Part shown: piece by piece, positions 1 through 9,835 of the stretch
Layout: each line of letters begins with the position of its first letter
Numbering within the stretch: the first letter of the stretch is position 1
NCBI GenBank assembly: GCA_963764955.1
Contig: CAVXVE010000017.1
Span: forward strand, 124,001-188,000
Direction: 5' to 3'
DNA from: Roseiarcus sp963764955
GTDB taxonomy: Bacteria > Pseudomonadota > Alphaproteobacteria > Rhizobiales > Beijerinckiaceae
Length of the DNA stretch: 64,000 nucleotides
Program-made: the position numbers and the translations under genes
Notes under the pieces: generated by a model
The model's database searches: none
Told to the model about the DNA's origin: nothing
The model's input: only the letters and a program-made list of their open reading frames with translations

Positions 1-694
1 TGACGACGCCGACCGGCTCGGCGCCTGGGCGGGCTGCCAGCCGCTCCGCCAACCGGTCTGGCCAGCGATGGTTCGCGTCAGGTTCAGAGCGGTAACCGTC
101 AGTGATCGAGTCGCCGAGCGTGACGACGACCGCAGGCTGGCCGGCCGCCTCGACATCCACCTCATCGATGAAGAAGCGCGAATTGGACGTCTTGGGCGAG
201 GGAATCGCCGGCGCAGCGGTAAAATCGCCTTCGCCCGAGATGTCGGTTGTGGCCACCCCATCTGGATGGACGACTGAGGGTCCGGTCCAGCGCGGCACGA
301 ACAGGCTGATGGCCAGCCTCGATAGCGGCGCGACCTCCATATCGACTGGGTCCGACAGCGCTGCCGCCCCCGGCGGAATGGTTATGCCGCCGAGTCCGCC
401 GAAGGTGAGCGCGCGATCGGTCGCGGCGTCGATTGTCCCGATCGGCCCGCCGGACGCCGGCCTTGCGATATGGGCGGCGCCGATGACCAGCGGATGGTGG
501 CCGGTCTCGTTGGAGAAGCGCACGCGCAACTGCTTGCCGCCGGCGCTCAAGCGGACGATCTGACGCAACGTCTGGTAGTTGATCTCCTGACCGACAGGAA
601 AGACGTCGCTCGCTCCCCAGCTGGCGATCCAGCCGTCCGCCCGCGCGGCCGGCGCCGCTGCGCTCAGCAACACGACCGCCGCAGCGGCCGCCAA
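1..694 (-). CDS. SGNH/GDSL-family esterase, secreted (partial, C-terminus outside window)
   Basis: Only the first ~231 codons are present; the gene runs off the left edge. The frame opens with a hydrophobic leader (LAAAAAVVLLSAAAPAARA), then a beta-rich N-terminal domain, and reaches GDSITDGY at about residue 193. That motif is SGNH block I with the catalytic Ser, so a secreted ester hydrolase is likely. No ATG is available: an in-frame TGA lies just upstream, and a strong AGGAGGT precedes an ATT (697) and a TTG (694). TTG is preferred. The remaining blocks (Gly, Asn, Asp-x-x-His) would lie outside, so substrate cannot be judged. Confidence 0.8.
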   Translation of the reverse strand, partial: MAAAAAVVLLSAAAPAARADGWIASWGASDVFPVGQEINYQTLRQIVRLSAGGKQLRVRFSNETGHHPLVIGAAHIARPASGGPIGTIDAATDRALTFGGLGGITIPPGAAALSDPVDMEVAPLSRLAISLFVPRWTGPSVVHPDGVATTDISGEGDFTAAPAIPSPKTSNSRFFIDEVDVEAAGQPAVVVTLGDSITDGYRSEPDANHRWPDRLAERLAARPGAEPVGVV

Positions 695-836
695 AATCGT
701 GCGTTGACCTCCTCATGTCGTGTCCTCCGCTTCGTTCGCCGCCAGCGCTCCGGCGCCGGACGTTCCGCTAGGCCCTTTATCGCTTAAATGCGACACGACT
801 CTGTCGGCGGAAAACACGCGCTCGCGATGGGATCGA

Positions 837-2040
837 TCAGGCGATCACGACTTCGTTCAGCGCTTTGGACGCGACCCCCCGCTCGGCGGCGATGCGGCCG
901 GCGCGCAGCACCAGCAATCGCTGCGGCCGGTCGACGACCGCGTCGGCGACGCTCGCCGCTTCGACCGCGACAAGGTCGGCGATGGCGCCAGGGCGGAGCT
1001 CTCGGGGAGGAACGCCGAGCGCTTTGTCCGCTTCGCTGGTCGTCAGCGCGAAGACGTCCTTAAGCTCGCGGTCCGTGTAGGCGCCGTGGCGCTCGGCAAT
1101 GATCGCAGCGCGATCGAGCATGTCGCCATTGCCGAAAGGCGACCAGCAGTCGCGAATATTGTCGGACCCGGCGAACACCAGGACGCCTCGCTCGCGCAGC
1201 GCCTTGACCGGGGGCACGGGCGCGGACGGCGGGCAGGAGGTCATGATCGCGACTTGAGCGCGGGCGAGCGCGTCGGCGGTCTTGTCGAAAACGGCCGGCG
1301 CGATGCTTCCGAGCGCGAACGCGTGGCTGACCGCGACCCGCCCCTGCAGCCCGGCGGCGATCGTGCGCTGCGGCGATGTCGCGAAGCTCGGAAGCGCCGG
1401 TCTCGCCTCCGTCGTGCAGATGAATGTCGATTCCCTTGCCGAACCGCTCGGCGAGGCCGAACACGATGTCGAGCTGACCCTTGACGTCCCCGTCGAAGCC
1501 GGCCGGGTCCAGCCCGCCCACCAGATCGGCGCCCGTCGTGAGCGCCGCGGCGATGAGATCGGGCGCGCCCTTCTCGGTCGTCACGCCGCTTTGCGGGAAG
1601 GCGACGAGCTGAATGTCGATCCAGTCGCGGTAGGCCTCGCGCACCCGCAACACGGCCTCGAGATTGTCAAGGCCGACGTCGTTGTCGATGTCGATGTGGC
1701 TGCGCACGCGCGTCGTGCCATTGGCGATCAGCGTGCGAATGAGTGCGGAGGCGCGTGCTTCGATCGGCAGCGCGACGCGATGGCGCTCGATGCGCTCAGC
1801 CGCGATGCGTTCGCGCACGCTCCGTCCCTCGACATGGGGCAGGCGCGGCGCGCCCCAATGCGTCTTGTCGAGATGGATATGGCCGTCGACGAACGCCGGC
1901 AGGAGCAGCGCGCCCGCAAGATCGATGCGTTCGCCTGGCGGATGGGCGCTTCCGGGCGCATTGAGCGCCGCGATGAGGCCGCCGGCGATTTCCACGTCGG
2001 CGAAATCGCCCTCAGGAAGGCGCGCGTTGGTCAGGATCAT
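837..2040 (-). CDS. Cytosine-deaminase-like amidohydrolase (CodA-type), one frameshift
   Basis: Metal-dependent amidohydrolase of the CodA-like group, about 400 residues when read across one indel. The N-terminal part has the metal-binding GHIHLDKT motif and RSHIDID; the barrel continues with HLHDGG. The frame breaks near 1366-1372 and resumes with VAVSHAFALGS, then SDNIRDCWSPFG with the expected late Asp. Restoring the frame needs a one-base change. The start ATG overlaps the stop of the upstream questin-oxidase-like gene (ATGA), so the two are probably translationally coupled. Deamination of a cytosine-like N-heterocycle is the family expectation; the substrate is not proven. Confidence 0.8.
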
Positions 2041-3102
2041 CAGGCGAGGTTCAGGCGCTTCGCCGCCGCATAGGTATAGAGACGATCGCCATAGTGCCTG
2101 AACTCCTCGCCGGCCGAGAACGTGAGGCTGAGATCATGCTCGTCGTCGCGGGTGACCGCTTCGCGATAGATCTCGGGCCAGTCGGGCAGGGGCATGCGCC
2201 GCCACGCCTCGAGCTCGTCCGCGCTGGGAAGAGGAGGAAAGCCCATCTTCGGCGCCAGCGATGCGATCGACTGCCAGAAATAGCGCAGTGGCGCCGCCTT
2301 GTCGGGCGCGCGCGGCGCGATCATCCTCAGCCAGTGGGTTCCGGTCACCGCATGCAGCGCGCAGAAGTCGAGCGTCGCGGCGTAGAGCGCAAGCGAAACC
2401 CCTGCGACGCGATCATGCGTCTCCGGGCCGATCGCCAGCATGTCGGCGACGGGTGCAAATTCCGGCTTCTCGGCGACCGCGCGCATGAAGTGCCAGAGAA
2501 GATCGCGCTCTGGCTCGACATGCCGGAACGCTGCCGGCCGCGACATGAAGGCGAGAACCTCGGCCGGATCGTCGGTCGAGGGCGTGAGCCCTCGCGAAGG
2601 CCTGAGCGGAAGATAGGTCGCCGCCCAATAGCCGAGCGCGACGCTGGTCTCCTCGTCGCTGTCGGTCAGCGTCGCATAGGCCATGCGCATGAGCGCGTGG
2701 GTGGCGCTCGCCGCGACGCCGGGCATGAGCTGCGGGAGATAATGAATTGCGGCCGGCGTCGCGCCAAGCCTCGCAACCTCGCCGTCGAAAAACGCGCGAT
2801 AGTCGGCCTCGCGCTCGCGTGCGCCCAAAAATTCGCGCCAGTTGTCGGGCCGTGATCTCGTCAATCCGTTCGGGGACCGGAACGAGCCCGTTCTGCTGAT
2901 GATAGACACGGCAATAGGCTTCCAGCCGTTCGTCGCTTGCGCCCATGCGATGCAACGCGACCAGAACCATCGGCAGGTGATTGGCGAGGCAGAACGGGAA
3001 CTCCGCGCTCCACTGTCGTGACCACCCGACGGCCCGCTCGAGGCCCTCTTCCGTCGAGGCGTTCCGTTGCGAAGCGATGGCGCGCGCCGACGCCGCTCTC
3101 AT
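2040..3102 (-). CDS. Questin oxidase-like protein (DUF4243), one frameshift
   Basis: About 353 residues resembling the questin oxidase/AflY-like family, whose fungal members carry out Baeyer-Villiger-type oxidation of polyketides; bacterial members are mostly uncharacterised. Visible parts include FCLANHLPMVLVALHRMGAS near the N-terminus, NWREFLGARERE, and a helical C-terminal half with THWLRMIAP. The frame changes at a GGGC run near 2847-2851, where one extra base explains the shift. The start at 3102 is chosen for a GGAGGG site five bases upstream. It is coupled by ATGA overlap to the deaminase-like gene downstream, suggesting a joint role in ring-compound breakdown. Confidence 0.65.
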
Positions 3103-3304
3103 GGAAACCCTCCAATGCGCGTCCTCTACTGCTATCGCAGCCGCGGCGGTTTGGAAAGCGATCTTCGGCGAAAGAGCGAGCCTTTGCACGATCAAAAACC
3201 GAGCACGCTTGCGTGCATTTTCGACTTGGTCGCTCGCACAATCCGATTGATCTTGCGAAAATCAGGGTGCTAGCCTGCCTTATCGTCAACAGGGAGAAGC
3301 CGGC

Positions 3305-4592
3305 ATGAAACCGTTCATCGGTCGGGCGACGGCGCTGGGGTTCGGCGTTTTGGTCTCGTTCGCTCCCGCCGGAGCGATGGCCGCGGACAAGCCTTATGAG
3401 GGCGTGACGCTCAACCTCGCGTCGCAAAACGATCAATTCGCCGCGGTGCTGGCGGCGATCGCGCCTCAGTTCGAGGCGAAGACCGGCGCCAAGGTCAATG
3501 TCGACATCCTGAGCTATCCCGAGCTGCTCACCAAGATCACCGCCGATTATGTCGGCCACACCAAGGGCTACGACCTCGCGACGGTCGACATCGTCTGGTC
3601 CGGTCAGTTCGCCGAGGCCGGCTATACCGTCGATCTCACCGACTGGATCAAGCGCGACGCGGCGGAGATCAAGGTCGACGACATCTACCCCTCGCTGATG
3701 GCCTCGCTCGGCGGGTATCACGGCAAGCAGGTCGCGTTCCCGTTCGCCGGCTACGCCAACGTGCTCGCCTACCGCAAGGACCTCTATGAAGCCGCGGGGC
3801 TGAAGCCGCCGACGACGATGGAGGAGTTCGTCGCCGACGCGCTGAAGCTCACCGACAAGAGCAAGAAGATCTACGGTTTCGTCGCCAACGGCCAGAAGGG
3901 CCCGGCGGTCGCGCAGGACTGGATGCAGTACAATCGGCAGTTCGGCGGCTCGATCCTCGACAAGGACGGCAAGCCGGCGCTCAATTCTCCGGCCAATATC
4001 GCGAGCGTCGTCGCCTACAAGAAGTTGTTCGACGAGGCCGCGCCTCCAGGCGCCGCCGACTACGACTGGGGCGGGCGCGAGGAAAGCTTCCGTCAGGGCC
4101 TGGTCGCCAACATGCAGACCTGGTCGATCGGCGCCGCCGACTACGACAATCCGAAAGTGTCGAAGATCGCCGGCAAGGCGGGGATCATGCTGACGCCCTC
4201 GGCCAAGGGCCAGCCGCAGGAATACGGCATCGGCGGGTGGGCGCTCGGCATCAACAAGGACGTCGATCCCAAGAAGCAGGAAGCCGCCTGGGCGTTCATC
4301 AAATGGGTGACGAGCCCCGCCGTGCACAAGGAGCTCAACATGCGCGGCGCCGGCAGCTATCTGCGCAAGAGCGAGATGACCGATCCGGACCTGCTTGCCA
4401 AGTATCCCGTTCCTGCCGGTGATCGCGACTTCGTTCGAGCATGGTGATGGCGACTTCCGGCCGCGCATTCCGCAATATCCGGAATTGCAGGATCTGATCG
4501 GCAGCGCTATCAACGCGGCGCTGGTCGGCCAGGCCGATCCCAAGACGGCGATGGACGCCGCGCAGGCCAAGGCGGAGACGCTGTTCAAATGA
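3305..4592 (+). CDS. ABC transporter extracellular solute-binding protein (carbohydrate type), one frameshift
   Basis: Periplasmic binding protein of the MalE/UgpB-like family (COG1653 type), about 428 residues. A Sec signal peptide ends around AGAMAAD. The body is a typical two-lobed binder, with DLATVDIVWSGQFAEAG and a late GIGGWALGINKD-type segment. The frame breaks near 4408: an extra C in TATCCCG ends the protein early, while the +1 frame continues FLPVIATSFEHGDGDFRPRI and finishes ETLFK. It begins the import module with two permeases downstream. Sugar or polyol uptake is inferred from the neighbouring kinase and phosphatase. Confidence 0.85.
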
Positions 4593-4658
4593 TTCCGGGA
4601 CAACGCGGCTGACGGGTCGCCAGGTTTGCGAATCGCGACACGCAGAGACCGATGGCAG

Positions 4659-4820
4659 ATCCCCTTCTCCCGTTGGGAGAAGGTGTCGGCGAAGCCCGAC
4701 GGATGAGGGCTTCCGCTGGGTTTCGACACCATTCAATGCGTGCCGTGTGCGGATGATGAGGCTACGCGCCGAGCCCTCATCCGTCCCTTCGGGCCACCTT
4801 CTCCCCGAGGGGGAAGGGAT
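4659..4820. repeat. Imperfect inverted-repeat intergenic element (CTTCTCCC / GGATGAGGGC type)
   Basis: Two convergent arms (about 4659-4711 and 4771-4820) each combine a CCTTCTCCC...GGGAGAAGG hairpin with CCGACGGATGAGGGC or its complement, separated by ~60 bases. Such palindromic blocks are common intergenic repeats in alphaproteobacteria. It lies between the binding-protein gene and the first permease and could attenuate transcription or stabilise the upstream mRNA. A related partial block occurs at 58395-58441. Confidence 0.7.
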
Positions 4821-4847
4821 GCACGTACCCGCCGATACGAGCGCGAC

Positions 4848-5792
4848 GTGAGCGTTGTTTCGCGCGCTGACGCCGCGACCGAAGACGCGACCCTCTCGAT
4901 CGGCTGGTCCTATGCCGCCAAGCGCCAGATGTTTCTGGCCGCGCTGGCCGCGCCCGCTCTCATCTATGTCCTGGCGATTGCGGTCGGACCGATGGTCCAG
5001 GGGTTTCTCTACTCGTTCGACAATTACAACCTGATCCACCCGGCTTCGCGCCATTTCGTCGGGCTCGACAATTATCTCGACCTGTGGCGGGACTCGACGG
5101 CGCGCCGCGCACTGATCAACACCTTCGCGTTCACCTTCGGCGCGGTCGGAATTGAGTTCGTTCTCGGCCTCGGCATAGCCCTCCTCTTGTGGCGCGACGA
5201 CTGGTTCAATCGCATCGCGCTCGGGCTTCTGCTCATTCCCGCGACCGTCACGCCGCTCGTGGTCGGGCTCGTGTTCAAGGCGCTGCTCAGTCCGGAATAC
5301 GGCATGCTCGGCTATCCGCTGGCCGAGCTCGGCCTCACCAGTCCGCGCGGCCTGCTTGCCGACCCTCAGCGCGCGCTCGCTGCTCTTGTCGCCATCGACG
5401 CCTGGGAATGGACGCCGCTGATGGCTCTCATCCTGCTTGCGGGGCTGAAGTCGCTGCGCACCGACATTCTCGAGGCCGCCGCGGTCGACGGCGCGAGCGC
5501 GTCGCAGCGGCTCCGGCTCATCATCCTGCCGCTCCTCATGCCCGCTGCCTTTCTCGCGCTCATCCTGCGCATGATGGACGCATTCCGGGTGTTCGACATC
5601 ATTTTCGTCACGACCGGCGGCGGGCCGGGAGACGCCACCAACACGCTCATGATCTATGGCGTCAAGCAAGGGCTCGAGTTCTTCAACATCGGCGCCGCTT
5701 CCGCCGTCAGCACTGTGATCGTCGCCTGCATCCTCGTCATGGCGGCGGCGTTCATCGGGGTGCTGAAGCCGGCGAGGAACCGGAATGCCTGA
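4848..5792 (+). CDS. ABC transporter permease (MalF/UgpA-like)
   Basis: Inner-membrane permease of ~314 residues with six predicted membrane segments. The EAA-type loop that contacts the ATPase is visible as EAAAVDGASASQRLRLIILP. A longer upstream extension would read through an intergenic repeat, so the GTG at 4848 is preferred although its ribosome-binding site is weak. It overlaps the next permease gene by eight bases, as expected for the two halves of one channel. No ATP-binding subunit is encoded in this cluster, so a shared MsmK/UgpC-type ATPase elsewhere must be assumed. Confidence 0.87.
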   Translation: MSVVSRADAATEDATLSIGWSYAAKRQMFLAALAAPALIYVLAIAVGPMVQGFLYSFDNYNLIHPASRHFVGLDNYLDLWRDSTARRALINTFAFTFGAVGIEFVLGLGIALLLWRDDWFNRIALGLLLIPATVTPLVVGLVFKALLSPEYGMLGYPLAELGLTSPRGLLADPQRALAALVAIDAWEWTPLMALILLAGLKSLRTDILEAAAVDGASASQRLRLIILPLLMPAAFLALILRMMDAFRVFDIIFVTTGGGPGDATNTLMIYGVKQGLEFFNIGAASAVSTVIVACILVMAAAFIGVLKPARNRNA

Positions 5793-6607
5793 TCGCGAGC
5801 GCCTGAGCCTGATCGCGCGGCGCGTCGCAATCTGCGTGGTCCTCGCAATCGCGCTCGCACCGGTCGTCTGGCTATTCTCGATCGCCTACAAGCCGACGAG
5901 CGACATCTTCGCCTCCCCGCCGACGTTTCTGTTTACGCCGACCTGGGACAATTTCAGGAGCGTGTTCCTCTACTTCAATCTCGGCGCGCTCCTCGAGTTC
6001 GAGCCTCATCATCGCCATCGGATCGACCGCGCTCTCGCTCCTCGTCGGCGTGCCGGCCGGCTATGCGCTGGCGCGCGCGGAAAGCCCGCGGGCGATCTGG
6101 CTCGCCTATTTCTTTCTCATCATCCGCACTGTGCCCGCCATCGCGACGCTGATCCCGTTTTATCTTCTGATGCGCGACATCGGGCTTCTGGGCACCTGGT
6201 GGGCGGTGATCATCCTCAACACCGCGCTCAACAGCGCCTTCGTCGTCTGGATGATGTTCTCCTTCTTTCGCGCTTCGCCTGTGAGCATCGAAGAAGCGGC
6301 GCTGATCGACGGCTGCTCGGACTTCGGCGCCTTCATTCGCGTCGCCTTGCCGACTGTCATTCCGGGTCTGATCGCGAGCGCGATTTTCTGCGTCATGTTC
6401 TCCTGGAACGACTTCCTCTACGCCATGTTCCTCACCAAGGCGGACACCAAGACGATCTCGGTCGCCCTTCTCTCCGCCTATGGCACGAAGGACATTTCGT
6501 GGGGAACGCTGGGCGCGCTCGCCCATTTCTCCACCCTGCCGATTGTCGTGATGATGATCCTGCTCAACCGCTATTTCGTGCAGGGTCTCACGCAAGGCGT
6601 GCACTGA
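5785..6607 (+). CDS. ABC transporter permease (MalG/UgpE-like), one frameshift
   Basis: Second permease subunit, about 273 residues when read across one indel. The first segment (VAICVVLAIALAPVVWLFSI) and the SYKPTSDIFASPP-like region are in one frame. Near 5992 the frame shifts and continues SSSLIIAIGSTALSLLVGVP and PAGYALARAES. The EAA loop EEAALIDGCSDFGAFIRVAL and the C-terminal YFVQGLTQG of this family are intact in the second frame. One extra base in CTCC accounts for the break. It pairs with the preceding permease. Confidence 0.85.
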
Positions 6608-6628
6608 GGCGCGCCGGCCCGCGGCGCC

Positions 6629-7267
6629 TCACACCCCGAACAAGGCGGTCACTTCGGCGAGATGCGCGATCGACCGGTCTGCGCCGACGAAGGGCTCGCC
6701 CGAAGGCGAATAGCCGACGACGAACAGTCCCGCCGCCCGCGCGGAGCGGGCGCCGGCGCCGCTGTCCTCGACCGCGACAATCGCCGGCGGCTCGGCAGGG
6801 CGAAGCCGGCGCGCGGCTTCGCGGTACGGCTCGGGATCGGGCTTGCCCGCGGAGACATCCTCAAGGCTCAGCGAGAATGCGATGATCTTGCCAATGCCGA
6901 GCGCCTTGATGTTGGCGTCGACGATCGTGCGCCCGGAATTCGACACGCAGGCTTGGCCCACGCCGCGCGCCTGAAGGTCGCGCATCGCCTCAAGCGCCCC
7001 CGGAATAGGCTCGAGCTCTCCCGCGTGCGCGACATAGTATCGCTCGATTCCGGCGATCCACGCGTCGAAGCCCGCACCGGCGGAAAAGCGCGGCTTGAGC
7101 GCCTTCCATATGTCCACCGCGTGAACGCCGCGAAAGGCTTCCGGCTCGATATCGCTGAGATCGTCGCCGAGCGCGGCACTTGCGGCGACGAGCGCCCGCT
7201 GATGGAGCGGCTCGCTGTCGATCAGCGTGCCGTCGATGTCCCAGGCGACCGCGCGAAAGAGGCTCAT
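6629..7267 (-). CDS. HAD-superfamily hydrolase, subfamily IA (phosphatase)
   Basis: 212-residue cytosolic phosphatase of the beta-phosphoglucomutase/phosphoglycolate-phosphatase-like group. All four HAD motifs are visible: AWDIDGTLID (nucleophile Asp), SNSGRT (Thr/Ser), AGKPDPEPY (Lys) and AVEDSGAGARSA (acidic Mg site). A helical cap domain lies between motifs I and II. Its start overlaps the stop of the carbohydrate kinase (ATGA), indicating coupled expression. In this cluster it probably dephosphorylates or isomerises a sugar phosphate made by the kinase; the substrate is not deducible. Confidence 0.88.
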   Translation of the reverse strand: MSLFRAVAWDIDGTLIDSEPLHQRALVAASAALGDDLSDIEPEAFRGVHAVDIWKALKPRFSAGAGFDAWIAGIERYYVAHAGELEPIPGALEAMRDLQARGVGQACVSNSGRTIVDANIKALGIGKIIAFSLSLEDVSAGKPDPEPYREAARRLRPAEPPAIVAVEDSGAGARSARAAGLFVVGYSPSGEPFVGADRSIAHLAEVTALFGV

Positions 7268-8789
7268 GGCGCGGCCAGTTCGGACCGCTCGGCCAGGCGG
7301 CTATAGAGGTCACGATAGCGGCGATAGCCCGGCGGTAGGTATCGGCGGCTTCCGGCCGAGGCTCGATCCGATCGGCCGGGCGGACGAAGGCGGAGATCCC
7401 CGCCCAGTCGGACTCAAGGCCAATGCCGATTGCAGCCGTCCACGCGGCGCCGACGCAAGAGCCGGGATGGCCGGCCAGCCGCTGAAGCGGGCGTTGCAGG
7501 ACGTCGGCTACGATCTGCATCCAGACCCGGCTCGTCGACCCGCCGTCGGAGACGATGAAGCGCTCCGTCTTGTAGCCGATCTCGTTCATGACCTCGATGT
7601 GATGGGCGATCGCATAAGCGTAGGCCTCGAGAAGAGCGCGCCACAGATGGCCGATGTCGTGCGAAAGGGTAAGGCCATCGAAGGTCGCGCGCGCGTTCGG
7701 ATCGTGGATCGGTGTCTTTTCGCCAAGAAAATAGGGCGTGATGACAAGCCCCTCGCTGCCGGCGGGCCGCGCCTCGGCGATCCGGTCGAGCCATTGATGG
7801 ATCGACAGGCCTGCCTCATCCGCCGCCTGTTTTTCGCCGGAGGCGAACTGGCGGACGAACCAGTTGAGCGCGGAGCCGCCCGTCGCCATGCATCCGTTGG
7901 GGACGAAAAGACCGGGCTTCAGGTGATAGTCAAGAAAGAGGCGCGGATCGGGGCGCGCATGATCGGTCGCGGTCAGGATATCGACCGAGCCGCCGAATTT
8001 GAGCAGCACGTCGCCCGCGTTGACGACGCCCGCGCCAAGCGCGGAGGCGATATGGTCGGCGGCGCCGCCGATGACCGGCGTTCCCGCTTTTAATCCGCTT
8101 TCCGCCGCGCCCCGCTCCGACACTTTGCCGAGGATTTCGTGCGATGCGATCTTGCGCGGCAGCGTGGCGCGCGGGATATGCGCCAGCGCGACCAGCGCGT
8201 CGTCGATCGCGCCCGTCTTGAGGTCGACGAACCCGGCCTCGAGCGCCCAGTTCTGTTCGATGGCGCGCTCTCCCGTGAGGCGCCAGTTGATATAGTCGTA
8301 CGAGCCGAACACGGTGGCGATGCGCGCGAAGATTTCGGGCTCATGCCGCTCGATCCATCTCAGCTTCGCGGCGACGAGCTGCTGGTTGATCCCGTTGCCG
8401 GCCTTTTTGAGAAACACCCTCTCGTCGATCTCGGCGCGAAGCGCCTCGACTTCCGAGCCGCAGCGGGCGTCGCTTTGCTGAATGCTGGGCCTCAGCAGGC
8501 GCCCGGCCTCGTCGAGGAGGACGACGGCGGGCAGCATGCCGGTCACGCCGACCGCGGCGATGTCGGCTGTGGAGACGCCGCTCGTGTGCAAAAGCTCGCG
8601 CACGATTTCGCCGACGTTGCTCCACCATTGCTCGGGATCTTCCTCCGCCCAGCCGACATGGTCGGAGCGCAGCGCAACCGGGCGCGAGGCGAGGGCGAGC
8701 GTCTCGTCCGGCAAGCGGATGAGAACGCCGATGGTCGAGGTGGTGCCGATATCGAGGCCGAGAAGGCAGGGCATGGGAAGCATTGTCAT
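7264..8789 (-). CDS. FGGY-family carbohydrate kinase, one frameshift near the C-terminus
   Basis: ATP-dependent sugar/polyol kinase of about 506 residues related to xylulokinase. The N-terminal phosphate loop reads GLDIGTTSTIGVL; WAEEDPEQWW and the second domain (GGAADHIASALGAGV, FGGSVDILTATD, VSDGGSTSRVW) follow. Near 7330 one G is missing from a GGG run: the restored frame ends YRRYRDLYSRLAERSELAAP and stops in ATGA with the HAD gene, whereas the raw frame runs on into that gene. Several in-frame ATGs (8789, 8783, 8774) compete for the start, and the first overlaps a REP palindrome. It likely phosphorylates the substrate taken up by the adjacent ABC importer. Confidence 0.88.
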
Positions 8790-8812
8790 ACCCGCGTAAG
8801 CGGGTATCCAGA
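8784..8812 (+). repeat. REP palindrome (29 nt, TGTCA-hairpin-TCCAGA family), copy 1
   Basis: A CCCGCGTAAGCGGG stem-loop with asymmetric flanks TGTCA on the left and TCCAGA on the right. It is one of four 29-nt copies of the same family in the window and forms an inverted pair with the copy at 8834-8862. It overlaps the start region of the kinase gene. Confidence 0.85.
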
Positions 8813-8833
8813 CGCGCGCCTGATCGCAACGGC

Positions 8834-8862
8834 TTTGGATTCCCGCTTTCGCGGGAATAACA
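8834..8862 (-). repeat. REP palindrome (29 nt), copy 2, inverted relative to copy 1
   Basis: CCCGCGAAAGCGGG core on the minus strand with slightly diverged flanks (TGTTA and TCCAAA). It lies between the BtpA/SgcQ gene and the kinase; together with copy 1 it makes a REP doublet of about 79 bases. Confidence 0.82.
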
Positions 8863-8874
8863 TGTTGGGCGCCC

Positions 8875-9675
8875 TCACCTCAGCTTCGCCACGGCGTCCA
8901 TGAAGCGCTTGACGCGGGCGCCGTCGACCGGGTTCCAGGTGTTCCCGTCGACCTTGAAATGCGTGCCGATCACCACGCCGTCCGAGATGGAGAGGATATC
9001 GCGCACGTTGTCGATGGTGACGCCGGTGTTGGCGAGGACGGGGACATTCGGGACAGCTTCGCGGACGGTTTTGAGGTTCGAGCGGTCGACCGGATCTCCG
9101 GTCAACGGGCCCGAGACGAGGATCGCGTCGGCGAGCGACGAGAAGACGGCGCTTTTCGCGCGCAAGGCGATCGGCCGCTCGTCGAGCGAATGGGCGAATT
9201 CAGCGTTGATATTGAAGAGGAGCTTCATGTCCTCGCGGCCGAGATTGCGGCGCAAGCGCGAGGCGCCGGCGCAATCGGGCTGCCATAACCCCATGTCGGA
9301 AGCGAAGAGCCCGGTGAAGATCTCGCGCACGAAGCTTGCGCCGGTGGCGGCGGCGATCGCGACGCTGGCGACCGGGTCCCAGAGATAGTTGACGCCGAAT
9401 GGGACCTTGAGATGGGGCTTGACGGCCTGAACCACGGCGGTCATCGCGGCCACGCCTTCGGCCGGCGCCTTGAACACATAGGGACGATCGTTCTCGTTGC
9501 CGAACATCACCGCGTCGACGCCGCCGGCCTGCAGAGCCTCGATATCCTTCAGCACGCCGTCGATCAGTTTCAAGACGCCGCCGTCCGCGTCATAGAGCGG
9601 CGCGCCGGGGAGGGCGCCGATATGCGCCATGGCGATCACGACTTTCGTCCTGTCGCCGAGGAAGTCGAAGACCAT
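8875..9675 (-). CDS. BtpA/SgcQ family protein
   Basis: 266-residue TIM-barrel protein of the BtpA/SgcQ family. Recognisable parts are VIAMAHIGALPGAPLY at the start, GVDAVMFGNENDRPY, ILVSGPLTG, and the C-terminal GTHFKVDGNTWNPVD. SgcQ members are found in sugar-phosphate operons; BtpA was linked to photosystem I stability in cyanobacteria, but most bacterial members are catabolic-operon proteins without a defined reaction. The minus-strand order BtpA, kinase, HAD supports a sugar-catabolic role. The start is the first ATG, preceded by the divergent promoter region. Confidence 0.85.
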   Translation of the reverse strand: MVFDFLGDRTKVVIAMAHIGALPGAPLYDADGGVLKLIDGVLKDIEALQAGGVDAVMFGNENDRPYVFKAPAEGVAAMTAVVQAVKPHLKVPFGVNYLWDPVASVAIAAATGASFVREIFTGLFASDMGLWQPDCAGASRLRRNLGREDMKLLFNINAEFAHSLDERPIALRAKSAVFSSLADAILVSGPLTGDPVDRSNLKTVREAVPNVPVLANTGVTIDNVRDILSISDGVVIGTHFKVDGNTWNPVDGARVKRFMDAVAKLR

Positions 9676-9762
9676 TCAGAATCCTCACGCGCTAAAAGGC
9701 GCTTGATCGATTTGCGCCGGGTCATAAAGGGGAATGCCTGCAACCTAGCCCCGATATCCACA

Positions 9763-9806
9763 TTATCAACCAAAAAGCGCTTCCGCCGGCTTCGATTTTG
9801 TTGATA
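9763..9806. promoter_or_regulatory. Candidate operator: inverted repeat between btpA-like gene and SDR
   Basis: TTATCAACCAAAA (9763-9775) faces TTTTGTTGATA (9796-9806) as an inverted repeat with about 20 bases between the arms, in the divergent intergenic region. An AT-rich dyad in a GC-rich genome here is a plausible binding site for a regulator controlling both directions. No regulator gene is adjacent. Confidence 0.35.
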
Positions 9807-9835
9807 TGGGTCATGCCCTTGAGGCTGGAGGGACG

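Noticed and set aside
2861..4732. 623-codon minus-strand frame across the solute-binding protein
   Set aside because: Overlaps the signal-peptide-bearing binding protein on the opposite strand and lacks any family feature.
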